From: Dyadobacter psychrophilus
GTDB taxonomy: Bacteria; Bacteroidota; Bacteroidia; Cytophagales; Spirosomataceae
NCBI RefSeq assembly: GCF_900167945.1
Contig: NZ_FUZA01000008.1
Span: 124,001-188,000, forward strand
Direction: 5' to 3'
DNA: 64,000 nt
The notes under the pieces are model-generated. The model ran no database searches. It had not been told where the DNA came from and worked only from the letters and a program-made list of their open reading frames with translations. Positions within the stretch are counted from its first letter, which is position 1. The number at the start of each line of letters is the position of its first letter. Below, in pieces: positions 1 through 8,587 of the stretch. A program made the translations under genes and the position numbers.

Positions 1-917
1 CGCTCAGGTTTCACCTTCAATGCTTTGAATGTTCTTGCAATGTCCATCACTGCAAAAGAACCAATGCCATTGTCAATCGCCCCGGTTGCCAGATCCCAGG
101 AATCCAGGTGGCCGCCAATGATCACTTTTTCGTCTGACTTACCTTTGAGCGTTGCAATTACATTCCTTGCTTTAATGGGCTTGGAAATGTTGTGCATATC
201 AATGTGCGCTTCCAAGGGCCCCTCTTCTTTTAACCATTTACGAAGCTCTCCCCCACTGTCATTTGAAATACAAACAGCCGGAATAGATATTATTGCACCT
301 GTGACAGAAGCCGTTCCCGTAAGCAATATCTTGCCAGGAGCGCCATTTACCATAATCACACCACGCGCACCATATTTAATTGCCAGCGCCGTTTTTTCAG
401 AACGGTGCAGGTTTTTCTTGCCCTGAGCTCCTACCAGATTAATATTTGCCAGTGCAACTTTTCCCTTAACCCGTTCCTTAATGGCCTCAAAATCTTCTTC
501 CAAACCATTGCCTACATCCACAATTTCACCTTGAAGGTTCGACTCAACCGGGGAATGTGCCAGTGAAACAACCGGAACTTCTCTGAAATTATCACTGCTG
601 CTCGGCGCAATGGACAATGTGACCGTGTCCCGCATCCAGGCTTCAACTTCGAAAGGCTGGAATGAAACATCTGCAAATCCGTAACTTTTCAGGAGCTGAA
701 ATGCATATTCTTCGGCTTTTTCACCATTGACGCTACCGGTTAACCTGTGTCCGATCGTCTTTGTTGCCTCACCAAGCGTCTGATACGCTTTGCTGTTTTT
801 TCTTACCTCATTATCAAGCCGGGAGAAGGGTTTTTCCCATTTTTTTTCAACAGGACTAAATCCGGCGAACAATACAATTAAGCCACCAATCAAAACCACT
901 TGTACAATTTTTTTCAT
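1..917 (-). CDS. M28-family zinc peptidase with PA insert (3' part cut by window)
   Basis: Reading leftward from an ATG at 917, the frame is open to the window edge (about 305 residues). It begins with a hydrophobic export signal (residues 1-20). A PA-like region follows (about 110-235, with stretches such as KYGARGVIMVNGAPGK), then the start of an M28 peptidase domain: the GGHLDSWD motif supplies the first zinc His and the Asp, followed by GAIDNGIGS. This order matches exported carboxypeptidase Q-like aminopeptidases. The remaining zinc ligands and the C-terminus lie outside the window. An in-frame ATG at 926 is an alternative start. The gene is divergent from the sugar kinase at 1237. Confidence 0.85.
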   Translation of the reverse strand, partial: MKKIVQVVLIGGLIVLFAGFSPVEKKWEKPFSRLDNEVRKNSKAYQTLGEATKTIGHRLTGSVNGEKAEEYAFQLLKSYGFADVSFQPFEVEAWMRDTVTLSIAPSSSDNFREVPVVSLAHSPVESNLQGEIVDVGNGLEEDFEAIKERVKGKVALANINLVGAQGKKNLHRSEKTALAIKYGARGVIMVNGAPGKILLTGTASVTGAIISIPAVCISNDSGGELRKWLKEEGPLEAHIDMHNISKPIKARNVIATLKGKSDEKVIIGGHLDSWDLATGAIDNGIGSFAVMDIARTFKALKVKPE

Positions 918-1236
918 AATACCCATTGAAGGATGGTCCGTTTTCTTAAAATTACACCTTGAAATTAATAATCAGCTATTTGGTGTTCCGCATCGTTAAC
1001 ACAAATAAGACTACAAATAGATTCAAATTGTTTCAATATCTTCATTAAAATAGTGAATTTTTCCCGGACTGGATATCTTTTTCAATTTTCGTGGTAAAAG
1101 AGGTTTGGCGGTAAGAAATCATATAAGTGTAATATTTACACTTAATATCTTGTTTTTCCCAAACCGAGGGAACATTTTTGTATTTTGTTCGGCTTATATT
1201 TAAATATTACAGCAATTTTTAATCAAAACAGAAACA
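918..1236. other. Divergent intergenic region between the M28 peptidase and xylB
   Basis: About 319 bases with no convincing ORF. It must hold promoters for both flanking genes. It is AT-rich and contains one clear inverted repeat (1124-1144, listed separately). No RNA gene or riboswitch was recognised. Confidence 0.6.
1124..1144. promoter_or_regulatory. Operator-like palindrome upstream of xylB
   Basis: The sequence TAAGTGTAA-TAT-TTACACTTA is a perfect 9-bp inverted repeat around a 3-base centre. It lies about 93 bases before the xylB start and has no U-tract, so an operator is more likely than a terminator. Many carbohydrate kinase genes are controlled by GntR- or LacI-type regulators, but no regulator gene is adjacent, so the ligand and protein are unknown. 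Confidence 0.4.
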
Positions 1237-2721
1237 ATGTATTTCCTGGGATTCGATTTAGGCAGTTCGTCTGTAAAAGCATGTTTGATCCACGCAGATT
1301 CGGGTGCCGTTGCCGCCGCTGCGTTTTATCCTGAACGGGAAATGACGATCGCCGCCCCCAAGCCTGGCTTCGCGGAACAGCAACCTGAAATGTGGTGGCA
1401 AAATGCTTGCCTCGCTTCAAAAGCAGTAATCCAAAAGGCTGGCATTTCGCCTGAGGAAGTGGGTGCGATTGGAATATCATATCAAATGCATGGGTTAGTG
1501 GTTGTTGATAAAGATATGAATGTGCTTCGCCCGTCCATTATCTGGTGCGACAGCCGCGCCGTGGAGGTTGGAAACAAAGCGATGGAAGCATTGGGGGAGG
1601 AATATGTGCTGCCCCACCTGCTCAATTCTCCTGGTAATTTCACTGCGTCCAAATTAGGTTGGGTTAAAGAAAACGAGCCTGATGTTTATGCAAAGGTTTA
1701 TAAATTCATGCTTCCAGGTGATTACCTGGCTGCACGGATGACCGGCGACATTGTTACCACACCATCGGGCTTGTCCGAAGGCATTTTTTGGGACTTTGTC
1801 AACGACCGTCCAGCTGATTTCCTTTTCGATTATTTTGGTTTCAACCAGGAGATCATGCCTGAGGTGCTGCCCACATTCTCAGAGCAAGGAAAAGTAACAG
1901 CATCCGCCGCCGAAGCATTGGGATTACGAGCTGGCATTCCTGTCACTTACCGTGCGGGAGACCAGCCCAACAATGCATTCTCGTTGAATGTCCTTGAACC
2001 GGGTGAAGTGGCAGCAACAGCTGGCACGTCTGGCGTTGTTTATGGCGTAAGCGATCAGGTGAAATTTGACCCTAAATCGCGTGTAAACACTTTCCTTCAT
2101 GTAAACCCAATATCGAAAGCGTCCCGTTACGGCGTTTTGCTTTGCGTAAATGGAACAGGCAGCCTGAACGGCTGGCTGCGCAATTCCTTATTCCAGGGCA
2201 ATGTTTCGTATCCCGAAATGAATGCATTGGCTTCGCAAGCTCCTGTCGGTGCCGACGGATTATTTTGTCTTCCTTTCGGTAACGGTGCAGAACGGATGCT
2301 TGAAAACCAGGATCCGGGCAGCACATTCAAAGGTTTACAATTCAGCCGTCACGGGCTTAACCATTACACACGCGCTGCGCAGGAAGGCATCGTTTTCGCT
2401 TTATACTACGGCATGGAAATCATGGAAACCGTTGGCGTTTCCCTGAAAAATATCCGTGCAGGTGAGGCAAATATGTTCCTGAGCCCGGTGTTCCGGGAAA
2501 CATTTGCAAACGTATCCGGTGCAACAGTCGAACTTTACAATACAGACGGCGCACAAGGCGCTGCGCGTGCCGCAGGGTTTGGCCTCGGTTACTACAAAAA
2601 CCGCTCTGAGGCTTTTGTGGGCCTTTCTGCATTAAGCACAATCGAACCTGATAATGCATTAACAGAAGCCACCAGGGAAGCCTACGGCAACTGGAAAGCA
2701 GCTTTGGAAAGCAGTCTTTAA
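1237..2721 (+). CDS. xylB: FGGY-family carbohydrate kinase, xylulokinase-like
   Basis: A 494-residue protein, the usual length for FGGY kinases. The N-terminal phosphate-binding loop DLGSSSVKA (residues 7-15) and SYQMHGLVVVD resemble xylulokinases. The catalytic Asp is probably D242 in RAGDQPNNAF. The second ATP-binding part follows (AATAGTSGVVYG, then a GAQGAARAAGFG-like adenosine motif near the end). Xylulokinase phosphorylates D-xylulose to D-xylulose 5-phosphate in the cytoplasm, feeding the pentose phosphate pathway. No xylA or sugar transporter is adjacent, so another ketose or polyol substrate is possible. A hairpin terminator follows at 2744-2796. Confidence 0.85.
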   Translation: MYFLGFDLGSSSVKACLIHADSGAVAAAAFYPEREMTIAAPKPGFAEQQPEMWWQNACLASKAVIQKAGISPEEVGAIGISYQMHGLVVVDKDMNVLRPSIIWCDSRAVEVGNKAMEALGEEYVLPHLLNSPGNFTASKLGWVKENEPDVYAKVYKFMLPGDYLAARMTGDIVTTPSGLSEGIFWDFVNDRPADFLFDYFGFNQEIMPEVLPTFSEQGKVTASAAEALGLRAGIPVTYRAGDQPNNAFSLNVLEPGEVAATAGTSGVVYGVSDQVKFDPKSRVNTFLHVNPISKASRYGVLLCVNGTGSLNGWLRNSLFQGNVSYPEMNALASQAPVGADGLFCLPFGNGAERMLENQDPGSTFKGLQFSRHGLNHYTRAAQEGIVFALYYGMEIMETVGVSLKNIRAGEANMFLSPVFRETFANVSGATVELYNTDGAQGAARAAGFGLGYYKNRSEAFVGLSALSTIEPDNALTEATREAYGNWKAALESSL

Positions 2722-2743
2722 CAATCTGCTTTAATAATTCTGA

Positions 2744-2796
2744 CAAAATCCTGGTCTTAATAACGCATCACAATGTTACTAAGACCAGGCATTTTG
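2744..2796. terminator. Bidirectional hairpin between xylB and ssb
   Basis: The arms pair over about 21 bases (CCTGGTCTTA with TAAGACCAGG at the core, flanked by CAAAAT/ATTTTG and TAAC/GTTA) with one bulge and one mismatch around a 10-base loop. It lies between the convergent ends of xylB and ssb, as expected for a shared terminator, although no long U-tract follows. Confidence 0.6.
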
Positions 2797-2803
2797 CCAA
2801 ACG

Positions 2804-3139
2804 TTATGCATTAGCTTCCTGCGTCCTGGTGATCTCCTCGATCTTGAAAGCCACAATTTCCACCGTTCGGACAGTCTGGTTCTCCTTATTCAAATACTGA
2901 CGATAGCTTAGCTTGCCTTCAACGGAAACCATCTTTCCCTTTTCAAGCATTGTTTCGCAACGTTGCGCCAGCGGTCCCCAGGCGATGATCGAGTGCCACG
3001 ATGTTGACTTGACTTCCTCTTTGCTTTTGTTAATATAGTTTTCATCTGTGGCTAGTGAAAACGTTACTGCCCTGCCGCCATCAAATTCCTTTACATTGAT
3101 TTCACGGCCTACATTTCCGATAAGTTTTACTGAATTCAT
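2804..3139 (-). CDS. ssb: Short single-stranded DNA-binding protein
   Basis: A 111-residue OB-fold protein starting MNSVKLIGNVGREINVK, with the SSB-typical WHSIIAWGPLAQ and VSVEGKLSYRQY segments. SSBs bind and protect single-stranded DNA in replication and repair. It stops right after the OB fold (ending TRTQEANA) and has no flexible linker or acidic DDxPF tip, which in replicative SSBs recruits partner proteins. It may therefore be a secondary, SsbB-like paralog. It is divergent from the zinc-ribbon gene at 3398 and converges on xylB. Confidence 0.88.
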   Translation of the reverse strand: MNSVKLIGNVGREINVKEFDGGRAVTFSLATDENYINKSKEEVKSTSWHSIIAWGPLAQRCETMLEKGKMVSVEGKLSYRQYLNKENQTVRTVEIVAFKIEEITRTQEANA

Positions 3140-3397
3140 GTTTTCTGACTTGGTTTAATAATGAATGTTCAATTTGTTGAGACGACTCTCCCAAATCGAC
3201 TTTACAAATGTGCAGCATCGATCGGATGCGATTCGGTTATTAACTACTTACAGTCAGATACAAGCATTTGCAGCCGTTTGCAAACGGAAAAACCTGTTTC
3301 TTGGGCGCTGCAAAAGTTATTTTACTATATTGCGAAGCGAGATTATATATGCACACTTACGAATCCCGTAAACCGGATTCGATTAAACATTGAAAAA

Positions 3398-3754
3398 ATG
3401 AAGAATTGCCTGGAATGCGGGAAACCACTGATGGGAAGAGTAGACAAGAAATTCTGCTCGGATATGTGCCGGAACAGCTACAATAACCGGTTAAATTCAG
3501 ATTCTTATAATATAGTCAGGAACATGAACAACCAGCTTCGGAAAAATCGCCGGATCCTGGAAGAATTGTGCCCGGACGACAAATCCAAGACCACAAAAAG
3601 CCAGCTTATCGGGAAAGGATTTGACTTTAATCTCATCACAAGCGTCCGACCGACGTTGAAAGGCAATATTTACCACTTCGTGTATGATTATGGCTATCTG
3701 GAATTGGAAAATGATATTTATCTGATCGTAAAGGATAAACGTTTGGATAAATAG
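3398..3754 (+). CDS. Small zinc-ribbon protein of unknown function
   Basis: A 118-residue protein. The N-terminus carries a Cys4 zinc knuckle: C4-x2-C7, then C20-x3-C24 within FCSDMCRNSYNNRLN. The rest is predicted mixed alpha/beta with basic and aromatic residues (KGNIYHFVYDYGYLEL). The frame is open from 3161, but the upstream 79 residues look non-coding, and the ATG at 3398 puts the zinc motif at the N-terminus as in other small treble-clef/zinc-ribbon proteins. It could bind nucleic acid. The exact role is unknown. Confidence 0.7.
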   Translation: MKNCLECGKPLMGRVDKKFCSDMCRNSYNNRLNSDSYNIVRNMNNQLRKNRRILEELCPDDKSKTTKSQLIGKGFDFNLITSVRPTLKGNIYHFVYDYGYLELENDIYLIVKDKRLDK

Positions 3755-3755
3755 A

Positions 3756-3763
3756 TATTTTTG
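3756..3763 (+). promoter_or_regulatory. -7 promoter element of the aldo/keto reductase
   Basis: TATTTTTG fits the Bacteroidota -7 consensus TAnnTTTG, 24 bases before the ATG at 3788. It begins two bases after the stop of the zinc-ribbon gene. No well-spaced -33 TTTG is seen. Confidence 0.4.
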
Positions 3764-3787
3764 CACGAGCATTCAAATAACCACCCA

Positions 3788-4663
3788 ATGAAAAAAGTTA
3801 GTTTAAGCGACTCTGGCCCAAAAGTATCCGAAGCAATTTATGGTTTCTGGAGATGGACAGATGAAGGTGCCCAAACCACGTCTCAAATTGAGAAAACTGT
3901 TAATCTTTGTCTGGAACTGGGCATCAACACTTTTGATCATGCAGATGTTTACGGCGATACGGCCATAGAAGAACATTTTGGGAAAGTGGTTCAGAACAAG
4001 TCTTTTAAAAGGGAAGATATCGTCTTGTTCAGCAAATGCGGGATCAGAACATCGAGCAATAAATACCTGACTTATTACGATACATCGCGTGACCACATTG
4101 TAAATAGCATTAACGGCTCTTTAAAACGGCTGAAAACGGATTATCTGGATATTTTCCTTTTGCACCAAAGCGATTTCTTGTCTGATCCCGAAGAAACCGC
4201 GACAGCGCTTGCAGAAATTGTAAAATCAGGAAAAACAAAACATATTGGTGTGGCCAATTTTACGGTTTTTCAACACCAATTGCTGGCTTCTTACCTGCGA
4301 ATCCCGATCGTTACCAATCATATTGAGTTGAATTTGATGAATACAACCGCGATCGAGGATGGTCGAATTGATTTCATTAAGCAGAGTTTCAGCAAGCCGC
4401 TTGCTTGGGCGCCGCTGGCTGGTGGTAAAATTTTGAATGGAACGGAAGAGAAAGCGGTCCGTTTAAGAGCTAAGCTGGAAGAAGTCGGTAAAAAATACGA
4501 TGCAAATATTGAGCAAACTGCGGTTGCGTGGCTTATGAAATTGGGCACTTTGCCAATCATAGGCTCACTTTCTGAAACAAGGATCAGGAATGGCGCAAGC
4601 GCTTCGGATATCAAATTAAGCCACGAAGACTGGTACGAAATCTATCAGGTTGTAGGCAAATAA
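3788..4663 (+). CDS. Aldo/keto reductase
   Basis: A 291-residue TIM-barrel oxidoreductase using NADPH. The catalytic set is visible: Asp and Tyr in INTFDHADVYGDTAIE, Lys in LFSKCGIR and His in IFLLHQSD. The GVANFTVFQ segment and the C-terminal nucleotide-binding region (GSLSETRI) are also typical. It most resembles the YdhF-like AKR group, which reduces carbonyl compounds. The substrate cannot be read from the sequence. The ATG at 3788 is preferred to one at 3761 because the protein then begins with the barrel's MKKVSLSDSG strand and leaves room for the promoter. Confidence 0.87.
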   Translation: MKKVSLSDSGPKVSEAIYGFWRWTDEGAQTTSQIEKTVNLCLELGINTFDHADVYGDTAIEEHFGKVVQNKSFKREDIVLFSKCGIRTSSNKYLTYYDTSRDHIVNSINGSLKRLKTDYLDIFLLHQSDFLSDPEETATALAEIVKSGKTKHIGVANFTVFQHQLLASYLRIPIVTNHIELNLMNTTAIEDGRIDFIKQSFSKPLAWAPLAGGKILNGTEEKAVRLRAKLEEVGKKYDANIEQTAVAWLMKLGTLPIIGSLSETRIRNGASASDIKLSHEDWYEIYQVVGK

Positions 4664-4682
4664 CCATTAAAAGCGGGTTGTT

Positions 4683-5618
4683 TTATTTAGTTAGAACAAT
4701 CCGCCATTCTCCTCCGCTCAGCACTTTATATTTCTCAGAAAAACTTCCCATATTAATGCCCAGGGAGAAATTAAGCAGACTGTTGAAATAACCAACGTCA
4801 GCCCCCTCCTTCACCTCCCCGAACGTATTCACATAGCGGACTTTCCCTTCGTAAATTTTCGAATCCTGGTTAAAAACCTGCACTTGGATGTCCTCGCCTA
4901 TCTTAATGTTGAGTTTATTAAAAACTTCTTTATTAATGTTAGTCCAGACATTCCCATACTGAATGTCTAGAATCGGGATCGCTCCTGTTACATGACCATT
5001 TTCAAAAACAGCCTTTTGGTAAGGAATAGACACAACTTTGTTTTCGAGCTTTCTTCCAACTTGTTCAAACGAAATCACGTTTGCGGCCAGACGTGCCGCG
5101 GTAAATGCGTATACATCCCTCCCGTGGAATGTGTATGATTCGTTTGAATCCTTCCGCCGGTTAACAGCCTCATCTATTTCTCTCAATTCCTGAATGCCCA
5201 GCTGTTCCGCAACCAATGTTAATGTGCCATTGTCAGGCGTCACAAAATAATGTCCGGACTTGGATTTCATAACGACGGATTTACGTTCAGTGCCCACACC
5301 AGGATCCACTACTGAAACAAAAACAGTCCCAATTGGCCAATAGGGAGCCGTTTGCACCAATCTGTATGCGCCTTCCCAGATGTTATAAGCAGGAATTTCA
5401 TGGGTGAGATCATACATTCTTAAATCAGGCGATACACCGGAAGCAACACCTTTCATTGCCGAGACTGCCCCATCTTTTAGCCCAAAATCAGATTGAAAAA
5501 CCAGGATATTATTCTGCGCATAGGCGGTCAACTGCATTCCCAATACCAGGATCAGCAACATTCCAATCTGCGCAAAAAATAAGTAACGTGATGTTTTAAG
5601 CTGGCTCAATGCTTTCAT
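4683..5618 (-). CDS. Exported SAM hydroxide adenosyltransferase (DUF62) family protein
   Basis: About 311 residues from the ATG at 5618 (another ATG lies at 5663). A signal peptide with hydrophobic core IGMLLILVLGMQLTAYAQ comes first. The DUF62 fold follows: VFQSDFGLKDGAVSAMKG, SVVDPGVGTERKSVV, FVTPDNGTLTLV and TFHGRDVYAFTAARLA. Members of this family hydrolyse S-adenosylmethionine to adenosine and methionine, using water activated by a conserved Asp-Arg-His set, and are otherwise usually cytoplasmic. Export is odd because SAM is a cytosolic metabolite; the periplasmic substrate may differ. The family assignment is firm, the reaction less so. Confidence 0.82.
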   Translation of the reverse strand: MKALSQLKTSRYLFFAQIGMLLILVLGMQLTAYAQNNILVFQSDFGLKDGAVSAMKGVASGVSPDLRMYDLTHEIPAYNIWEGAYRLVQTAPYWPIGTVFVSVVDPGVGTERKSVVMKSKSGHYFVTPDNGTLTLVAEQLGIQELREIDEAVNRRKDSNESYTFHGRDVYAFTAARLAANVISFEQVGRKLENKVVSIPYQKAVFENGHVTGAIPILDIQYGNVWTNINKEVFNKLNIKIGEDIQVQVFNQDSKIYEGKVRYVNTFGEVKEGADVGYFNSLLNFSLGINMGSFSEKYKVLSGGEWRIVLTK

Positions 5619-5719
5619 GGACATACAGATATGGTGTGAAAGGACAAATTTATCAAGTGGCATGGGTTTTTAAAACCTGATTTTATTAATGTGATTTTTT
5701 CAAGTAAACCAAGAGACGA

Positions 5720-7240
5720 ATGGCGGTAATCGGAGAACTTATTAAGAAGGCTATTGATTTCACGGGAATGATCATAAGCGATCCCGATCCCGTTGAAGCA
5801 CAGGAAAAAGTTTTACGAAACCTGCTTGAAACCGCCAGGCTGACCGCGTTTGGCAAAGCTTACAATTTTACAGAGCTGTTACAAAGCGACGATATCATTA
5901 CCGCATTTCAGCAAAAAGTGCCGGCGCATGATTATGACAAAATGTACGAAGAATGGTGGCACTACCTACTCGAAGGTCATCAAAATGTGACCTGGCCTGG
6001 CGGACAGCAGTATTTTGCACTCAGTAGCGGAACTACAAGCGCCAGCAAATACATTCCGGTAACCGACGATATGCTCAACGCAATCAGAAAGGCTGGCATT
6101 TCGGAAATTACCAATATCAATGCATTTAATTTACCAGGTGATTTTTTTACAAAACAAATCCTGATGCTGGGAAGCAGCACTTCTCTGATTCAAAAGGACG
6201 ATCATCAGGAAGGTGAAATCAGTGGGATCAGTGCCAGTAACCTGCCAACCTGGTTTGGCGGATTTTATAAACCCGGAAGAGAAATTGCGGACATTGCTGA
6301 TTGGGACGAGCGTGTTAAAAAAATCGCCGAGGAAGCCCCAAACTGGGATATTGGATGCATTTCGGGGATTCCGGCCTGGGTGGAATTAATGCTTAAAGAG
6401 ATCATAAGTCATAACAAGCTCAATAACATTCATGAAATTTGGCCAAATCTGATGGTTTATACAACAGGCGGCGTCGCATTTGAGCCTTACCGGAAAAGTC
6501 TTGAACAATTATTTGCTCGTCCGTTGATCTACATTGACACTTATCTGGCCTCCGAAGGTTTTATAGCCATTCAAAAACGCCCCGATACAAGTTCTATGGC
6601 CCTGTTTCCGGACAATGGAATTTTTTACGAGTTTGTGCCATTTGATGGTGATCATGTAGACGAAAATGGTTTGGTAAAACCCGGAGCAAACGTTTTATCG
6701 CTTGCTGATGCCGAGGAAAATGTTGAATACGTGCTCCTGATATCAACTGTTTCTGGCGCATGGCGCTATATGATAGGAGATACGGTGCAAATAACAGACA
6801 AGTCCAAAGCCGAGATCAAGATTACGGGCCGCACAAAGCATTTCCTGAATGTTGTTGGCTCGCAACTTTCAGTAAACCAAATGAATGATGCATTGCGGGT
6901 TATCGAACAGGAATATGATGTTGTGATCAAAGAATTCATCGTTGCGGCCGTTCACCGGGGTGAAGATTACATTCATAAATGGTTTCTGAGTTGTGACAAA
7001 TTTCCTGATAATGAAAAGGTTGCTGAATCGCTGGATAAAACACTTCGGGAAAATAATAAAAACTATAACGTGGCCAGAGGTCGCGCTTTAAAGGGAATTG
7101 AAACAGAATTAATCCCCGAAGAAATGTTTTACAAGTGGAGCGAAGACACCAAAAAACTAGGTGGACAGGTTAAAATTCCGAGAGTAATGAAAGAGGAAGA
7201 ATTTCTCGAGTTCGAAGCTTTTGTCAGAAACAACTCATGA
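5720..7240 (+). CDS. GH3-family acyl-amido synthetase-like protein
   Basis: A 506-residue protein of the GH3 (auxin-responsive) superfamily, in the ANL adenylating group. The ATP-binding loop is LSSGTTSASKYIPVT. The GGVAFEPYRKSLEQ and YLASEGFIAIQ stretches match the central GH3 motifs, and the small C-terminal domain follows GRTKHFLNVVGSQLS. Plant GH3 enzymes join amino acids to acyl acids through an acyl-AMP; bacterial members are common in Bacteroidota, but their substrates are largely unknown. The stop overlaps the convergent peptidase gene by six bases. No biosynthetic cluster surrounds it. Confidence 0.85.
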   Translation: MAVIGELIKKAIDFTGMIISDPDPVEAQEKVLRNLLETARLTAFGKAYNFTELLQSDDIITAFQQKVPAHDYDKMYEEWWHYLLEGHQNVTWPGGQQYFALSSGTTSASKYIPVTDDMLNAIRKAGISEITNINAFNLPGDFFTKQILMLGSSTSLIQKDDHQEGEISGISASNLPTWFGGFYKPGREIADIADWDERVKKIAEEAPNWDIGCISGIPAWVELMLKEIISHNKLNNIHEIWPNLMVYTTGGVAFEPYRKSLEQLFARPLIYIDTYLASEGFIAIQKRPDTSSMALFPDNGIFYEFVPFDGDHVDENGLVKPGANVLSLADAEENVEYVLLISTVSGAWRYMIGDTVQITDKSKAEIKITGRTKHFLNVVGSQLSVNQMNDALRVIEQEYDVVIKEFIVAAVHRGEDYIHKWFLSCDKFPDNEKVAESLDKTLRENNKNYNVARGRALKGIETELIPEEMFYKWSEDTKKLGGQVKIPRVMKEEEFLEFEAFVRNNS

Positions 7241-7843
7241 TTTCAACTTGGCAGCTTCCTGGCGTGCAGCGTTCTGCCGGGCAGCATCTTGCTGTGCTGC
7301 TTCCAGCTTTTGAACCTGTTCCATGATCTCGTCCGGCGAAAGATAAAGCCGGGCTATTTTATTTTTATACTTTTCGGATAAACTGGCGTGATTCAGGATA
7401 AAGTGCTTTGTTTTAACAATATAACTTCCTAATCCATGGTTTACCGCATAAGTGTCCGCTACGCGCTCGGCTTGTTTTATGTATTTTGAAGAAAACAAGT
7501 AGCCAATGCCAAACCGCATCATGCTCACAACATTCCTGTTTTCATAATCCATAACGTGCCCCAACTCGTGCCCTATCCAGCCTACCATAATGTCAGGCGG
7601 GATCTGATGAATAGGAATGGCAGAGGTTGTTAGCCTGAATAATGCACTAATGTTGATATTATAGCCCCGTTTTGCCCCAAACATGGTTCCAATCTTCGGC
7701 TGGGCCTGCATGACAGAACGCTTAATGTTCCGTTTAAACACAAAATCAATAGGCGTTTCCTGCAACTCGGGGTAAAAAGACAAAGCCTTTAAAACCTCAT
7801 TTTCAATAATTTTCGGGATGGTCTTGTTAACAGGAGCTTGCAT
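7235..7843 (-). CDS. HExxH zinc metallopeptidase, M48-like
   Basis: A 202-residue protein with GWIGHELGHVMDYENRN (HExxH zinc site near residue 90) and a downstream AERVADTYAVNHG, the E-x3-D arrangement that gives the third zinc ligand in M48-type gluzincins. There is no clear signal peptide. A hydrophobic patch (MMRFGIGYLFSSKYI) lies between the two motifs. The tail is a low-complexity Ala/Gln/Arg helix (about residues 175-202). It may be a compact housekeeping or membrane-associated protease; the substrate is unknown. It converges on and slightly overlaps the GH3 gene. Confidence 0.7.
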   Translation of the reverse strand: MQAPVNKTIPKIIENEVLKALSFYPELQETPIDFVFKRNIKRSVMQAQPKIGTMFGAKRGYNINISALFRLTTSAIPIHQIPPDIMVGWIGHELGHVMDYENRNVVSMMRFGIGYLFSSKYIKQAERVADTYAVNHGLGSYIVKTKHFILNHASLSEKYKNKIARLYLSPDEIMEQVQKLEAAQQDAARQNAARQEAAKLKS

Positions 7844-7910
7844 GCGGAGTGATTAAAATGGGTGATGCTGTACGCCTATTTTGTAAAAAACCGTTCCTAT
7901 CCGTTTTAAA

Positions 7911-8492
7911 TCAATCCTTCAACTGCTTCGCGTCTAACTTTCTGATGATGTCTTTTTTGTTGAAAAGCAGACGCCATACGGCAAAAGGTGTTTCGTCTTC
8001 GGGAAGACATGATTTACAGATTAAACTTTCGGCTGGAATAGGTGCATTGTAGACCAGCGATGTGTCGCTCAATTGCTGGAGATTGTCGCTCGCAACCGAC
8101 TTGCTTTTGGCGCTGTAAAGATATGCATCCAGCAATTCACGCTCTTTTGGTGCCAGTTCCGGGTTTTTCAGATCAGTCAGGTCCAGCAACTCCACTTTTA
8201 CACCATATTCCTTTTCCAATGCGCCTATAACCGGAATTCCTGCCAGATTTTGGCATAGTTCTCCCGCTTTCTCAGGATGTTTTTCCAATTCATTACTCAG
8301 TGCCTTTTCGGCTATTTTGGCAATTTTCTTGCCCCAGGCGTCTGCTGAATAAATGAGTTGTGTGTTGGTAACCCGCTTTATTTTGGAAGCGTTAATTTCG
8401 TTAGAAAGCGCTTTGGTATTTTCAACCCGGTTTCCCGTATCGCAACCTGCCATAACTACTATCAGCGCTGCAAAAGCCAGTATTTTTTTCAT
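7911..8492 (-). CDS. Hypothetical lipoprotein
   Basis: A 193-residue protein with a lipoprotein signal: MKKILAFAALIVVMAGC, where the Cys at position 17 would be lipidated. The mature part is helical and has two Cys near the end (ICKSCLPEDETPFAVWRLLF). The Cys pair could bind a metal or form a disulfide, but a heme CxxCH motif is absent. An upstream TTG at 8498 is less likely than this ATG. It lies upstream of the HExxH peptidase on the same strand (67-base gap), so the two may be co-transcribed. Function unknown. Confidence 0.7.
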   Translation of the reverse strand: MKKILAFAALIVVMAGCDTGNRVENTKALSNEINASKIKRVTNTQLIYSADAWGKKIAKIAEKALSNELEKHPEKAGELCQNLAGIPVIGALEKEYGVKVELLDLTDLKNPELAPKERELLDAYLYSAKSKSVASDNLQQLSDTSLVYNAPIPAESLICKSCLPEDETPFAVWRLLFNKKDIIRKLDAKQLKD

Positions 8493-8587
8493 TATCAATG
8501 CACATTATAATTTGCTAACAGTATTCCAAAGTATCTAATTCACATAAGACCTGCTATCTGTCGAAAACTTCATTTATCTAAAATGCG

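Noticed and set aside
3161..3397. N-terminal extension of the zinc-ribbon protein
   Set aside because: The extra 79 residues look non-coding, and the ATG at 3398 gives a normal start at the zinc motif.
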